From Mucilaginibacter sabulilitoris (GTDB lineage: Bacteria > Bacteroidota > Bacteroidia > Sphingobacteriales > Sphingobacteriaceae): a stretch of 64,000 nt of DNA. The stretch is taken from the NCBI RefSeq assembly GCF_034262375.1, contig NZ_CP139558.1, positions 6,200,001 to 6,264,000 of the forward strand. Direction: 5' to 3'. The position numbers were made by a program, and so were the translations under genes. This document shows positions 8,805-19,128 of this stretch, in pieces (positions within the stretch are counted from its first letter, which is position 1; every line of letters begins with the position of its first letter). The notes under the pieces were generated by a model that made no database searches, was not told the DNA's origin, and worked only from the letters and a program-made list of their open reading frames with translations.

Positions 8805-10451
8805 ATGAAAAACACCATCTGCATACTAGCTTTTACTGCCGTTGTACCTTTTGCAAACGCACAGGTAAAACCTGTAACAAAAAGCAACTATATATCTAAA
8901 GTATGGGTTGCCGACCAGGGCAATGGCACCTATAAAAACCCGGTGCTCAATGCCGATTATTCCGATCCGGACGCCATACGTGTAGGAGATGACTTTTATC
9001 TCGTTTCATCCAGTTTTGAGGATATACCGGGGTTGCCCATATTGCATTCAAAAGATCTGGTGAACTGGCATATCATTGGCCACGCCCTGGTACGTCAGCA
9101 GCCATTTGATCATTTCGATATTCCCCGTCACGGTGATGGCGTTTGGGCACCCGCACTACGTTATTACAAAGGTGAGTTTTACCTGTATTATCCTGATCCC
9201 GATTATGGCATTTACCTTATAAAAGCCAAAAATGCGGCCGGGCCATGGAGCATCCCCGTTATGGTTTACGCAGGCAAAGGATTGATTGACCCCTGTCCGC
9301 TGTTGGATGACGATGGCCAGATGTACCTGGTGCATGGTTTTGCCGGCAGCCGTGCCGGTATTAAAAGTGTTATCGCTGTTAATAAGCTGAATGCGGATGG
9401 CACCAAAGTAACTGATGCAGGCGTAATAGTTTATGATGGCCACGAAACCGACCCAACCATTGAGGGGCCTAAATTTTACAAGCGGAATGGTTATTACTAC
9501 ATTTTTGCACCGGCGGGCGGGGTGCCTACCGGATGGCAGTTGGTATTAAGGTCAAAAAACATTTATGGCCCCTACGAGCGTAAAGTAGTGATGGATCAGG
9601 GTAAAACAACTGTTAATGGCCCGCATCAGGGTGCCTGGATAACTACCCAAACCGGCGAGGATTGGTTCTTGCACTTTCAGGATAAAGAACAGTACGGCCG
9701 TGTGGTACACCTGCAGCCTATGGTTTGGAAAAATAACTGGCCGGTAATAGGTGCCGACAAAGATGGCGATGGCAAAGGCGAACCTGTACTGGTTTACAAA
9801 AAGCCAAATGTTGGTAAAACTTACCCTATCGAAACACCGGTTGAAAGCGATGAGTTTAATGGAACTACCCTCGGCCTGCAATGGCAGTGGATGGCCAACG
9901 CACAGGCCGGCTGGTATTATCTGAACCCGGGCAAAGGTGCGCTAAGGCTTTATTCGGATAAGATGCCTGAGGGTGCTAAAAACCTTTGGGGAGCCGGTAA
10001 TGTGCTACTGCAGAAATTTATGGCCGACGAGTTTGAGACTACAACCAAAATGACCTTTACACCCAATGTTAAACTGGAAGAAAAAGCTGGTTTAACCATC
10101 ATGGGTTTCAGCTATGCCAGTATAGCGGTTAAAAATAAAAAAGATGGCGTATACCTGGTGTTTGATCATTGCAAAGATGCAGATAAAGGCAACGCCGAAG
10201 AAGAGAAAACCATTGCTAAACTGGATAAGCTAACTGTGTGGCTGCGCGTAAAAGTAAGCGCCGGGGCAAAGTGCGATTTTAGCTACAGTACAGATGGGCA
10301 AACGTTTATCAATGCTGGTGAAACATTCCAAGCCGAAGTGGGGCGATGGATAGGCGCGAAGGTTGGCATATTCTGTACGCGCGATACGCAGATCAATGAT
10401 TCGGGCTATGCTGATTTTGACTGGTTTAGGGTTACGCCTATTGACAGATAA
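8805..10451 (+). CDS. GH43 arabinofuranosidase/xylosidase with C-terminal beta-sandwich
   Basis: Signal peptide to about residue 20, five-bladed propeller GH43 module at about 42-330, and a concanavalin-like C-terminal domain at about 345-545. The catalytic triad can be read as D54 (SDPD), D162 (IDPCP) and E220 (IEGPKF). The module pattern (SSSFEDIPGLPILHS, then a DUF1349-like sandwich) resembles GH43 subfamilies with exo-alpha-L-arabinofuranosidase or beta-xylosidase activity. In this operon, trimming arabinan side chains of rhamnogalacturonan I is the reasonable role. It is the last gene of the enzyme operon; the sensor gene follows after 141 bp. Confidence 0.9.
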   Translation: MKNTICILAFTAVVPFANAQVKPVTKSNYISKVWVADQGNGTYKNPVLNADYSDPDAIRVGDDFYLVSSSFEDIPGLPILHSKDLVNWHIIGHALVRQQPFDHFDIPRHGDGVWAPALRYYKGEFYLYYPDPDYGIYLIKAKNAAGPWSIPVMVYAGKGLIDPCPLLDDDGQMYLVHGFAGSRAGIKSVIAVNKLNADGTKVTDAGVIVYDGHETDPTIEGPKFYKRNGYYYIFAPAGGVPTGWQLVLRSKNIYGPYERKVVMDQGKTTVNGPHQGAWITTQTGEDWFLHFQDKEQYGRVVHLQPMVWKNNWPVIGADKDGDGKGEPVLVYKKPNVGKTYPIETPVESDEFNGTTLGLQWQWMANAQAGWYYLNPGKGALRLYSDKMPEGAKNLWGAGNVLLQKFMADEFETTTKMTFTPNVKLEEKAGLTIMGFSYASIAVKNKKDGVYLVFDHCKDADKGNAEEEKTIAKLDKLTVWLRVKVSAGAKCDFSYSTDGQTFINAGETFQAEVGRWIGAKVGIFCTRDTQINDSGYADFDWFRVTPIDR

Positions 10452-10592
10452 CTATGGGGTAATAGATATGTGGTGGTGCAGTGAAAATTCAGAAATATGA
10501 TAAGCAAAATAAAATTTATAGATTTAACGGTATGTGGCAATCGCCAGTATAGCCTAATTGTAAGTCAATGTTTTTAGTGAGGTAGAAATTAT

Positions 10593-13500
10593 ATGAAATT
10601 CAGGTGTTTTTTGTGCATGTTTTTGCTTTGGTTATTAACCGGAGCTGCATTTTGCCAAATGCATTGCATAACAGAACATTACTCAACCGAAGACGGCTTA
10701 TCTCATGATGTTATTACATCAATATTCAAAGACCGGCAAGGATATATGTGGTTTGGCACCTGGGATGGCCTTAACCGCTTTGATGGGCGTAAATTTACCG
10801 TCTTCAAATCTTTAGCAGGCGATTCGTCGCAAATCAATAATAATCGTATTGATCAGATTACCGAAGACAATTACGATCATCTTTGGATCAAAGCTTATGA
10901 TTCCCAGATCTATCGTTTCGATAAAAAAACAGGTCGTTTCCTCTCACTTGCCATTATCCTCAACCTGAAAGAGAAGATCAATTTTGATAAGATCTTATGT
11001 TTAGATCAGGACGCTTTATGGATTAGTACATTAGTTAACGGAATTATTTGCGTAAAAGGGATCAATACTGAGAGGATAAGCTACAGGCATTATATTAAAA
11101 ACGCCATAACACCCTCGGGGCCACCCTCAAAAAAGTTTAAATTTTTTTATGGAGATAGCGATGGAAACAAGTGGATAGGGACAGAACACGGCGTTATATG
11201 CCTTGAAAAACGGCAAGGAAACGGCAGTTACGAAATAGCTGATTTAGATAAACATCCCGAAGAAGCATTTACCTGTGTTGCCGAAAGCAAATCGCAGCTG
11301 TTTTTTGGCACAAAAAGCGGCACCTTGTATCTATATGATAAACAAGAAAAGCAGTTTTCAAAACAGAGAATAAGTACTGCATCTATAAATGGGGTACTGG
11401 TTAACCGCAGCCATACAAAAGCTTATTTAACAACTGGCAACGGCGAGTTGATATCATTTACCATAGGGATCGGCCTGTTATCGCGAACGGTTTATCATGC
11501 GGGCGAACCATTACATACAATTTTTGAAGATCATTCGGGTGGTCTTTGGATTGAACCGGGCACAAAAGGAGCGATCCGCTTTGATCTGCTAACTCAAAAA
11601 TTTACAACGTTCATCCAAAAAAATGATGCCCAAAAAACCAATTTCGCCAATCACTTCAAGGTGATAGAAGATAAAAATGGTGTTGTTTGGTGTGTGCTCA
11701 GAGATGGTGGTTTTGGCTATTATGATAACGTTTCGGAACAGTTTAACTATTTTTACAATGAGCCCGGTTCAAATAGCCGTCGTTTTTCAAACCTTGTAAC
11801 TACCGTATATTATGATCCTGCCGGTATCTTTTGGCTCCACACAGATGAACACGGCCTGGAAAAAATAATTTTCCCGCCAAACGTTTTTCAAACCAGTTTA
11901 CTAAATGAGCATGCTGACTTTCAATCGGATAATGAGGTGAGAGGAATTTGTGCCGACCGGCAAAACAGGCTATGGTTTGGGTTAAAAAACGGACAGGTTT
12001 TAGTTTACAAAAACGGGCAACGGCTACCGGTAACTTTCACAAATTTTGTTGGGGAGAATATTGGCGCGGTTTATTGTATTACCCAAGACCATAACGGAGT
12101 TATCTGGATGGGTACTAAAACCAAAGGCTTATACCAGGCTACGCCTACCGATCCTTCAGAACTTCATTACCGGCTGGTAAACTATCGCTATAACCCCTCC
12201 GATCCGGCATCCATTAACAGCGACGAAATTTATTCGATAAAAGAAGACAAGGAAGGGCGCATTTGGATAGGTACGTTTGATAACGGGCTTTGTTTGCTCA
12301 ATAGGAACAATGGTAACATTTCATTTACAAGGCTTTCTGAAAACGGAACCGGCTACCCGCAAACCTGTCTTAAAATAAGGCATTTAGCAACGGATGTTAA
12401 AGGGCGTTTATGGATAGCAACCACAGGCGGCCTGGTAATTTTGAATTATAAAAATGGTAAACTTTTATACGAAACTTACAAGAAAATACCCGGCGATCCT
12501 GAAAGCCTGGGCAATAACGATATCCAGCATATTTATCGCGATAGCAAAAACCAGATGTGGCTTGTAACATCTGGCGGCGGGTTAAACCTGGCTGTTGACG
12601 ACCCGCAAACCGGCTTGCAAAAGTTTAAAGCATACACTTCAAAACAAGGTTTAGCTAATGATTATGTAATGAGTTGTATCGGCGATGGATATCATCACTT
12701 ATGGCTGGCTACTAAGGCCGGTTTATCCATGTTTGATTTGAATACGCGAAAGTTTAAAAATTTCAATTCTTATGACGGCATTCCTAAAAAAGGTTTTTCT
12801 GAAAGTTCATGCCAGGCAACAAAAGATGGTAAATTGGTGTTTGGTGCAGTAAGAGGCTATATGGTTTTCGATCCGAGCCAGGTTAAGAACGACGCAATTA
12901 ATGCAAATTTGGTACTAACCAACCTGCAGGTGAACAATAGAGATGTGGCGATCAAAGATAGCACCCGGATCCTTAATCGTGATATTAATTATTCGGATGG
13001 TGTCAGATTAAAGTATGATCAAAATATTTTCAGCCTGGATTATGCTGTTTTGGATTACCGATCGGGTAATCACTTAACCATCGCTTATCGTTTAAAGGGG
13101 TTTGATAACGAATGGCATGAGGACAGTGACCAACAGCGGGCCACTTATACTAATCTACCCGCCGGTAGCTATACTTTCGAAATAAAATGTGATGATCCCG
13201 ACAGGTTTATAAACGTCCCTTATAAAAGCCTGGCCATTACGGTGCTTGCTGCGCCGTGGGCAACCTGGTGGGCATACATTATTTATGCTATTATCATTTA
13301 TGCAATCCTGGCTGCTATCAGGCAAAATGCTTTAACTATGCTCAAGTTAAAGCAGAAGGTAGCCGTTGAGCAGAAAATGACCGAATTAAAGCTGAGTTTT
13401 TTCACCAATATTTCGCACGAGCTACGTACCCCGCTTACGCTTATTATCAATCCCATTAATGAGCTTGTGCAAAGAGCTTACCTTAGTAGGGACGATCGTC

Positions 13501-14969
13501 AATACCTGACAATTATTCAGCGCAATGCAAACCGTATGGTTCGTTTTGTAAACCAATTGTTGGATTTCAGGAAGGTGCAAAGCGGTAAAGCAAAATTAAA
13601 TCTTTCGGCTATCAATATGGTAGAACTTATTACTGATGTGGCCGGCTATTTTGAAGAGATGCGGCAGCTGAAAAATATTGAATTTGCCTTTAAAACGGAT
13701 GTGGATACGGCCATGGTTTGGCTGGATCCTGAAAAAATAGAAACCGTATTATATAACCTGATCGCCAACGCCTATAAGTTTACCCCCGAAAGAAAAAAAA
13801 TCACAGTGCACTTGCAGATGAAGGACACCGGCGATATGATAATTGATGTTACTGATGAAGGGTGCGGTGTACTGCCATCTGAAATTGATAGCTTGTTTGA
13901 TCTTTATACCGAAGGCTCGCACCCTAATACCGGCCATTTAAAGGGTACTGGTATTGGGCTGGCCTTATCGAAAGAATTGGTTGAACTGCACCGGGGAACT
14001 ATCTGCGCGCAGAACAGGGAGCCCGGAGGCCTTTGGGTACGGATAACCTTGCCAGTAAACACTGTTAAAACCATTCCTCCGGTTGATGCAGCAGTGCCTG
14101 AAGACAAACAAAGCTCAGTATTGCTACAGCCAACCAATACCGGCCTTAAGAATGAACAAACCATTTATGCCGGGCTAAATAATGAACCTTTACTGGTATT
14201 GGTAGAAGATAACCAGGATATGCGCGAATTGATTAGGATGCAGCTAAGTGGCAAGTACCGTATTGAAACTGCTGATGATGGAGTTGAAGGCTGGGAAAAA
14301 ATATTAAAACTACAGCCTGATGTGATTTTAAGTGATGTAATGATGCCGCGGATGGATGGATTGGAACTATTGGGTAAGATAAGGAATGATGCCGCCACCA
14401 GCCATATACCGGTAGTATTACTTACCGCTAAAACTGCTGTTGAAAGCCAGATAGCGGGCTTAAATTATGGAGCCGATTATTACATTACAAAGCCCTTTGA
14501 TACCGCCTTTTTGCTAACAACCCTTAAAAACATTATAGAACGCCGGAGCAGACTGGTCAATGAAATGATGACCGGCAAGGCAGTAGTGAGCTTAAATCCG
14601 GGGGATATTATAGTAACATCAAAAGATGAAATATTTTTGAAAAAGGTGTTAGAACAGATTGACGCGGGTATGGACAACCCTGATTTTAATATCGAGTCGG
14701 TTGCCGAAGTGATCAACATGTCAAGGCAAACATTTTATCGCAAACTGAAAAGCCTTACCCAGTTCAGCCCTGTTGAATTTGTTCGCGATCACAGGCTTTT
14801 ACGGGCGCAGCAATTACTGGATGCCGGCAGCGATAATATCTCCCAAATTGCTTATGCTGTAGGGTTTAACAGTCCTAAATATTTTGCTACCTGTTTTAAA
14901 GCAAAGTTCAATATTTCCCCTTCCGATTATCAAAAGACATCAAAGTCTTCTTCAGGGCTCATCCAGTAG
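10593..14969 (+). CDS. Hybrid two-component system sensor/AraC regulator (HTCS)
   Basis: A 1458-residue single-chain regulator. In order: signal peptide (1-21), periplasmic Reg_prop propeller blades (about 25-770, repeated GLWIG-type motifs), Y_Y_Y domain (about 800-880), one membrane helix (about 885-910), HisKA with phospho-accepting H942 in SHELRTP, HATPase (to about 1150), receiver domain with D1248 in LSDVMMP, and an AraC DNA-binding domain at the C terminus. Such regulators sense an oligosaccharide in the periplasm and activate the neighbouring polysaccharide locus. Its position between the enzyme operon and susC suggests that it controls both, and the shared element at 2044 and 15315 is a candidate target. 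Confidence 0.95.
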   Translation: MKFRCFLCMFLLWLLTGAAFCQMHCITEHYSTEDGLSHDVITSIFKDRQGYMWFGTWDGLNRFDGRKFTVFKSLAGDSSQINNNRIDQITEDNYDHLWIKAYDSQIYRFDKKTGRFLSLAIILNLKEKINFDKILCLDQDALWISTLVNGIICVKGINTERISYRHYIKNAITPSGPPSKKFKFFYGDSDGNKWIGTEHGVICLEKRQGNGSYEIADLDKHPEEAFTCVAESKSQLFFGTKSGTLYLYDKQEKQFSKQRISTASINGVLVNRSHTKAYLTTGNGELISFTIGIGLLSRTVYHAGEPLHTIFEDHSGGLWIEPGTKGAIRFDLLTQKFTTFIQKNDAQKTNFANHFKVIEDKNGVVWCVLRDGGFGYYDNVSEQFNYFYNEPGSNSRRFSNLVTTVYYDPAGIFWLHTDEHGLEKIIFPPNVFQTSLLNEHADFQSDNEVRGICADRQNRLWFGLKNGQVLVYKNGQRLPVTFTNFVGENIGAVYCITQDHNGVIWMGTKTKGLYQATPTDPSELHYRLVNYRYNPSDPASINSDEIYSIKEDKEGRIWIGTFDNGLCLLNRNNGNISFTRLSENGTGYPQTCLKIRHLATDVKGRLWIATTGGLVILNYKNGKLLYETYKKIPGDPESLGNNDIQHIYRDSKNQMWLVTSGGGLNLAVDDPQTGLQKFKAYTSKQGLANDYVMSCIGDGYHHLWLATKAGLSMFDLNTRKFKNFNSYDGIPKKGFSESSCQATKDGKLVFGAVRGYMVFDPSQVKNDAINANLVLTNLQVNNRDVAIKDSTRILNRDINYSDGVRLKYDQNIFSLDYAVLDYRSGNHLTIAYRLKGFDNEWHEDSDQQRATYTNLPAGSYTFEIKCDDPDRFINVPYKSLAITVLAAPWATWWAYIIYAIIIYAILAAIRQNALTMLKLKQKVAVEQKMTELKLSFFTNISHELRTPLTLIINPINELVQRAYLSRDDRQYLTIIQRNANRMVRFVNQLLDFRKVQSGKAKLNLSAINMVELITDVAGYFEEMRQLKNIEFAFKTDVDTAMVWLDPEKIETVLYNLIANAYKFTPERKKITVHLQMKDTGDMIIDVTDEGCGVLPSEIDSLFDLYTEGSHPNTGHLKGTGIGLALSKELVELHRGTICAQNREPGGLWVRITLPVNTVKTIPPVDAAVPEDKQSSVLLQPTNTGLKNEQTIYAGLNNEPLLVLVEDNQDMRELIRMQLSGKYRIETADDGVEGWEKILKLQPDVILSDVMMPRMDGLELLGKIRNDAATSHIPVVLLTAKTAVESQIAGLNYGADYYITKPFDTAFLLTTLKNIIERRSRLVNEMMTGKAVVSLNPGDIIVTSKDEIFLKKVLEQIDAGMDNPDFNIESVAEVINMSRQTFYRKLKSLTQFSPVEFVRDHRLLRAQQLLDAGSDNISQIAYAVGFNSPKYFATCFKAKFNISPSDYQKTSKSSSGLIQ

Positions 14970-15202
14970 CCTCAAAGCAGCTCTTCAATTCCGGATACCA
15001 GGAGGAATATTATCGTTGATATGCTTTCTTAAAGATAATATGAAACTACAATATAAATTGATACCTAAACCGTAGTATTCTGTGTATCCATCCATGTATT
15101 TTAATTCAATTTATTTTATGCACGGAGTTCTCTATGCCGGAACCCACGCGAAGACTACCAGCTAAAAACACAAAAGCGTGTCCAGCAACAATTCCCCAAA
15201 GT

Positions 15203-15242
15203 CCATTTAAAAATTGGACGCGTAATAAGGTTTAAAAGTTGG
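15203..15242 (-). promoter_or_regulatory. Pair of direct repeats, candidate HTCS sites
   Basis: TTTAAAAATTGG (15206-15217) and TTTAAAAGTTGG (15231-15242) match at 11 of 12 bases and are spaced 25 bp apart. Read on the minus strand the second is CCAACTTTTAAACCT, one mismatch from the element at 2044 before the enzyme operon. They lie about 110 bp upstream of the putative susC -7 box. Confidence 0.45.
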
Positions 15243-15314
15243 CACCAATTAACGGTCAATTGCCCTTTTAGGCACAAAATACACTCTCGTTGAACTAATT
15301 TTAAACCTTTTTGG

Positions 15315-15356
15315 CCAAATTTCAACCCTGTTGCGGGGTATATTTATATAGGTTTG
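15315..15356 (+). promoter_or_regulatory. Candidate susC promoter with shared element
   Basis: CCAAATTTCAACCCT (15315-15329) begins 34 bp before TAGGTTTG (15349-15356), a TAnnTTTG -7 box. Aligned on the -7 box, 21 of 30 bases at 15302-15331 match 2031-2060 of the GH28 operon promoter. Confidence 0.5.
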
Positions 15357-15470
15357 TTTTTAACACAACCGATTACCTGGTTTATCCGGGCATCGATGCT
15401 GATCACTAATTATAACCACTATTAACCTTGCCGGCAAACAACCAATAGTCGGCGCTTTTAACTTTTTGCT

Positions 15471-15563
15471 ATGAGAAAAATTTTACTTGTTTTTTTAACA
15501 ATTATTGCGCAGCGCTTTATTAATGTGCAATCACAACAGCCACCTAATCTTCGGTTCGGCTAA
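15471..15563 (+). CDS. 30-codon leader ORF before susC
   Basis: ATG-initiated ORF that reads like an isolated export signal (MRKILLVFLTIIAQ, then QSQQPPNLRFG and stop). It lies inside the predicted susC leader, 165 bp before the susC start. It may be a leader peptide, or the stump of a secreted protein whose remainder has been deleted. I recognise no domain. Confidence 0.25.
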   Translation: MRKILLVFLTIIAQRFINVQSQQPPNLRFG

Positions 15564-15727
15564 AAATATAAACCGGAGAAATGCAGCCACTACAGCTTAA
15601 ACTTATTGCAAAGGCGTAACCGGCACTTCTTTACTGATAAGAAACCGGCAGATCGATGTTCGCTTCGCCTGCATTGTTCAATTCAGTCCCATCTAATTTA
15701 TAAACCAATTATCAAACCAATTTAATA

Positions 15728-18700
15728 ATGAATTTACCTGAACAATTATTATTCAATGCCGGGCCCGATCGGCAAAAAATCCGGCTTCTTAACCGAAGCT
15801 TTGTGCTCAGTATCTTTCTTTTGCTGGCGATGACTTGCCGGCTGTTTGCCCAGGCAGACAAAACAGTGAGTGGTACCGTCAAGGACGAGCATGACCGGTC
15901 ATTACCGGGCGTAAGTATAACCTTTAAAGGTACATCAACCGGCACAACTACCGATGCTAACGGCCATTACAGCTTAAAAGTTAAAACCGGCCAGAATATA
16001 CTGGTGTTTTCCTTTATTGGCTATGCTTCGATCGAAGAAACCATCAACAATCGTACAATCATTAACATATCACTGGCCGGAAGCCAAAAAGACCTGAATG
16101 AAATTGTGGTTATAGGTTACGGTACGGTTAAAAGGCGCGATTTAACGGGCGCTGTAGCTTCGGTTAGCGGAAAAGACATTGCGGCTACACCGGTTCCTAA
16201 CGTGGCACAGGCCATGCAAGGTAAGTTACCAGGGGTAAACATTACATCGCAGGATGGTCGCCCGGGTGCAGGTATTAACATCCGCGTACGTGGCGGAACT
16301 TCCATATCACAAAGCAACCAGGCATTGGTACTTATTGATGGTGTCCCGGGCAATTTAAATGATATCCCCGGCGATCAGGTAGAAAGTATTGACGTGTTAA
16401 AAGATGCCTCATCGGCAGCTATCTATGGTTCTCGCGGTGCCAATGGTGTAGTACTTGTTACCACCAAATCGGCCAAAGCAGGTAAAACTAACGTAAGCTA
16501 TAATGGCTATGTTAAAATTAATACGCCAAACAAATATTTACAAGCCTTAAGCCCTTACGATTATCTGCAATATGTGTGGGCTAATGCGGCTGCAAACGGT
16601 ACTGCTTACCAAACACCTTTTGAACAATTATATGGCCTGGGAGCAAATGCTGGCAGCAACGCAGGCGGAATAGAGAGTTACCGGAACCTTCCAACAGATG
16701 ATATCCAAAAGCAAGCCTATAAACAGTCAATATCGTGGAACCACGCCCTTACGATATCAGGCGGTACCGACAAAACAAAGGTGCTGTTCTCGGCCACCTA
16801 TAGTGATGATGAAGGTATGAAACTGCAATCATATCAGCGTCGGGCTACAGCAGCATTTAAACTTACCCAAAAAATATTTGACAATGTTACGTTTGACTTA
16901 AACACTCGTTACGCGAATACGCCAACGCTTGGCGATGAGGGCATTACAAGCGGAAGCGGCTCAATATTATCTTCTGCTTATCGTTTTCGCCCAATTGCCA
17001 CTAACCATATTTTAGGCAGTGTGCCTGCATTAACAGCAAGCAATAATATATCGCAATATGGTAAAAACGCTTTGTGGGATAACTATAGTCCTGTGGCGCG
17101 TATCAGTGATTACGACCCGCTTAGCCTTTCGTCAAATTTTGTTGGAATAGCCTCATTGAACTGGGGGATTATTAAAGGTTTAACCTATCATACCGATTTT
17201 AGCGGAAACGGTACCTGGACACAGCGTAAATACTGGTCGGGCGCTACTTATAATGGCTATATGGACGATGCAACCGGTAATAAATTGTATGCCGGTAATG
17301 CCGACTATCGTAAAAACGACAGTTGGGGCTTGCGCTGGGCAAATACATTGGGCTATGAGTTTAATATTAATAAGGATAATAAGATTAGCTTATTGGCAGG
17401 AACGGAGTTTTTCAATTCGGGGGGTACCGGTATTTCGATACAGGCAAATTACTTTCCATCAAACTTTACAGAGCAAACTGCCTTTGCCCAGATCAACCAA
17501 TATGACAGGACAAAAAATTCATTCGCATTTTCATCCAGCGTAAATACCCCCGACCGTCTTAATTCATACTTTGGCCGTGCCATGTATAACTTCATGGATA
17601 AGTATTTATTGACACTTACATTCCGTGCTGATGGTTCTTCCAGGTTTGCCGGCAATAACCGCTGGGGATATTTCCCGGGCGGCGCGTTTGCATGGAGGAT
17701 ATCGCAGGAACCTTTCATGAAAAATGTTAACTGGGTCGACAACTTGAAACTTCGCGCATCTTACGGTGCCGTTGGTAATAATAATATCCCTACAGGGCTT
17801 AACACGCAGTCATGGGGTTCTGTAACTGATCCAAGAAATCAGTACGACATCAACCACACTACCCTCGCCGCGTATTCGTTAAGCAACCCTACTGTTTTAT
17901 CTAATCCGGATTTAAAATGGGAAACTACCATTACCCGCGATATTGGAACTGATTTTAGTTTGTTTGGTGACAGATTATCGGGTACTGTTGATGTATATTG
18001 GAATACCACTAAAGACGTACTTACCCAAACCAGTATACCCGGTGTTACCGGCTTTACTTACACCTATGCCAATATCGGGCAAATAAGTAACAGAGGTATA
18101 GAACTATCGCTTTTAGGCACAGTGTTCAAAAATAAAGATTGGAGGGTTGCCGCAGGTGGTAATATTACTTTCAATAAGAATAAGGTAGACAAGCTTGCCA
18201 GTAACGTAACCGGGCTTTATGGTACAAACTGGGCAAGCAGTGCAACTTACCCGGCATCTGATTACCAGCTTGTAGTAGGCCGGCCTGTTGGCCTGGTGCG
18301 TGGCTTAACTTATGATGGTTTTTATACCCCTAACGATTTTACCTACAGCAATGGCATGTATACGCTAAAAAGCGGTGTGCCCGACCTTACCAGTGTTTCT
18401 GGTGGTGTAGTGCACGGAGTTACCACTGGTGCAGATCGTCCGACTGGCCAGATCGCTTACCCGGGAGTGCCTAAGTATAAAGATTTGAATAACGATGGTA
18501 AGATAGACGATAAAGATCTTGCTGTTATTGGCAATACCACTCCGAAGTTTACAGGCGGCTTTAATATTAGTGTTGCGTATAAAAATATCGACCTGGGGCT
18601 AAACTTCAATTACAGCGTTGGTAACGATATTTACAATGCCAATAAACTGGCATCGTTGTATGGCCCTAAGGAAGCAGGCGTTTATGAAAACAAACTGGCT

Positions 18701-19111
18701 ATCATGACCAACGCCTACAAAATTTACAATGTTGTTAACGGGCAACTTGTTAGGTTAAAAACACCTGATGAGTTTAACGCGGCAAACGCCAATGCCGCTT
18801 TGCCTTTGGCGTACAGCGAAACGGGAGTTACATCAACCCTGGGTATCGAAAAAGGTTCGTTCCTTCGTCTTAATACGCTTACTTTGGGATACACTGTGCC
18901 TAAATCTGCACTGAAAAAAATTGGCGTAGGCAGCTTGCGTGTATATGGTAGCGTTTATAACTTACTTACCATCACCGGCTATAGCGGGCTGGACCCGGAA
19001 GTAGGTGTTAATGATAATGCGAATAGTTCGCCATACCCAACCACTGGCTTTGACTTTGGCTCTTATCCCCGTGCACGGTCATTTGTTGTAGGTGTAAACC
19101 TTAATTTCTAA
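15728..19111 (+). CDS. susC: SusC-family TonB-dependent outer-membrane transporter (pectin locus)
   Basis: 1127 residues with a signal peptide cleaved near FAQA. A carboxypeptidase-regulatory-like domain follows (VSGTVKDEHDRSLPGVSITFKG), then the TonB-box/plug region (EIVVIGYGTVKRRDLTGAV, NIRVRGGTS, VLIDGVPG, SIDVLKDASSAAIYGSRGA) and a 22-strand barrel ending in an aromatic residue (VNLNF). It imports oligosaccharides captured by the adjoining SusD, powered by TonB. Pectic oligomers are inferred as substrate from the neighbours. The SusD gene begins 17 bp after the stop. Confidence 0.95.
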   Translation: MNLPEQLLFNAGPDRQKIRLLNRSFVLSIFLLLAMTCRLFAQADKTVSGTVKDEHDRSLPGVSITFKGTSTGTTTDANGHYSLKVKTGQNILVFSFIGYASIEETINNRTIINISLAGSQKDLNEIVVIGYGTVKRRDLTGAVASVSGKDIAATPVPNVAQAMQGKLPGVNITSQDGRPGAGINIRVRGGTSISQSNQALVLIDGVPGNLNDIPGDQVESIDVLKDASSAAIYGSRGANGVVLVTTKSAKAGKTNVSYNGYVKINTPNKYLQALSPYDYLQYVWANAAANGTAYQTPFEQLYGLGANAGSNAGGIESYRNLPTDDIQKQAYKQSISWNHALTISGGTDKTKVLFSATYSDDEGMKLQSYQRRATAAFKLTQKIFDNVTFDLNTRYANTPTLGDEGITSGSGSILSSAYRFRPIATNHILGSVPALTASNNISQYGKNALWDNYSPVARISDYDPLSLSSNFVGIASLNWGIIKGLTYHTDFSGNGTWTQRKYWSGATYNGYMDDATGNKLYAGNADYRKNDSWGLRWANTLGYEFNINKDNKISLLAGTEFFNSGGTGISIQANYFPSNFTEQTAFAQINQYDRTKNSFAFSSSVNTPDRLNSYFGRAMYNFMDKYLLTLTFRADGSSRFAGNNRWGYFPGGAFAWRISQEPFMKNVNWVDNLKLRASYGAVGNNNIPTGLNTQSWGSVTDPRNQYDINHTTLAAYSLSNPTVLSNPDLKWETTITRDIGTDFSLFGDRLSGTVDVYWNTTKDVLTQTSIPGVTGFTYTYANIGQISNRGIELSLLGTVFKNKDWRVAAGGNITFNKNKVDKLASNVTGLYGTNWASSATYPASDYQLVVGRPVGLVRGLTYDGFYTPNDFTYSNGMYTLKSGVPDLTSVSGGVVHGVTTGADRPTGQIAYPGVPKYKDLNNDGKIDDKDLAVIGNTTPKFTGGFNISVAYKNIDLGLNFNYSVGNDIYNANKLASLYGPKEAGVYENKLAIMTNAYKIYNVVNGQLVRLKTPDEFNAANANAALPLAYSETGVTSTLGIEKGSFLRLNTLTLGYTVPKSALKKIGVGSLRVYGSVYNLLTITGYSGLDPEVGVNDNANSSPYPTTGFDFGSYPRARSFVVGVNLNF

Positions 19112-19128
19112 CAGTTTAAAGACAAAAC

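Larger units (their letters stand above)
14970..15727. other. 758-bp intergenic region and long susC leader
   Basis: No full gene. It carries four copies of the CCAATTTTTAAACCT-like motif or its complement, a TAGGTTTG -7 candidate and a 30-codon ORF, each described separately. If transcription starts just after 15356 the susC leader is about 370 nt long, which leaves room for post-transcriptional control. Confidence 0.55.
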
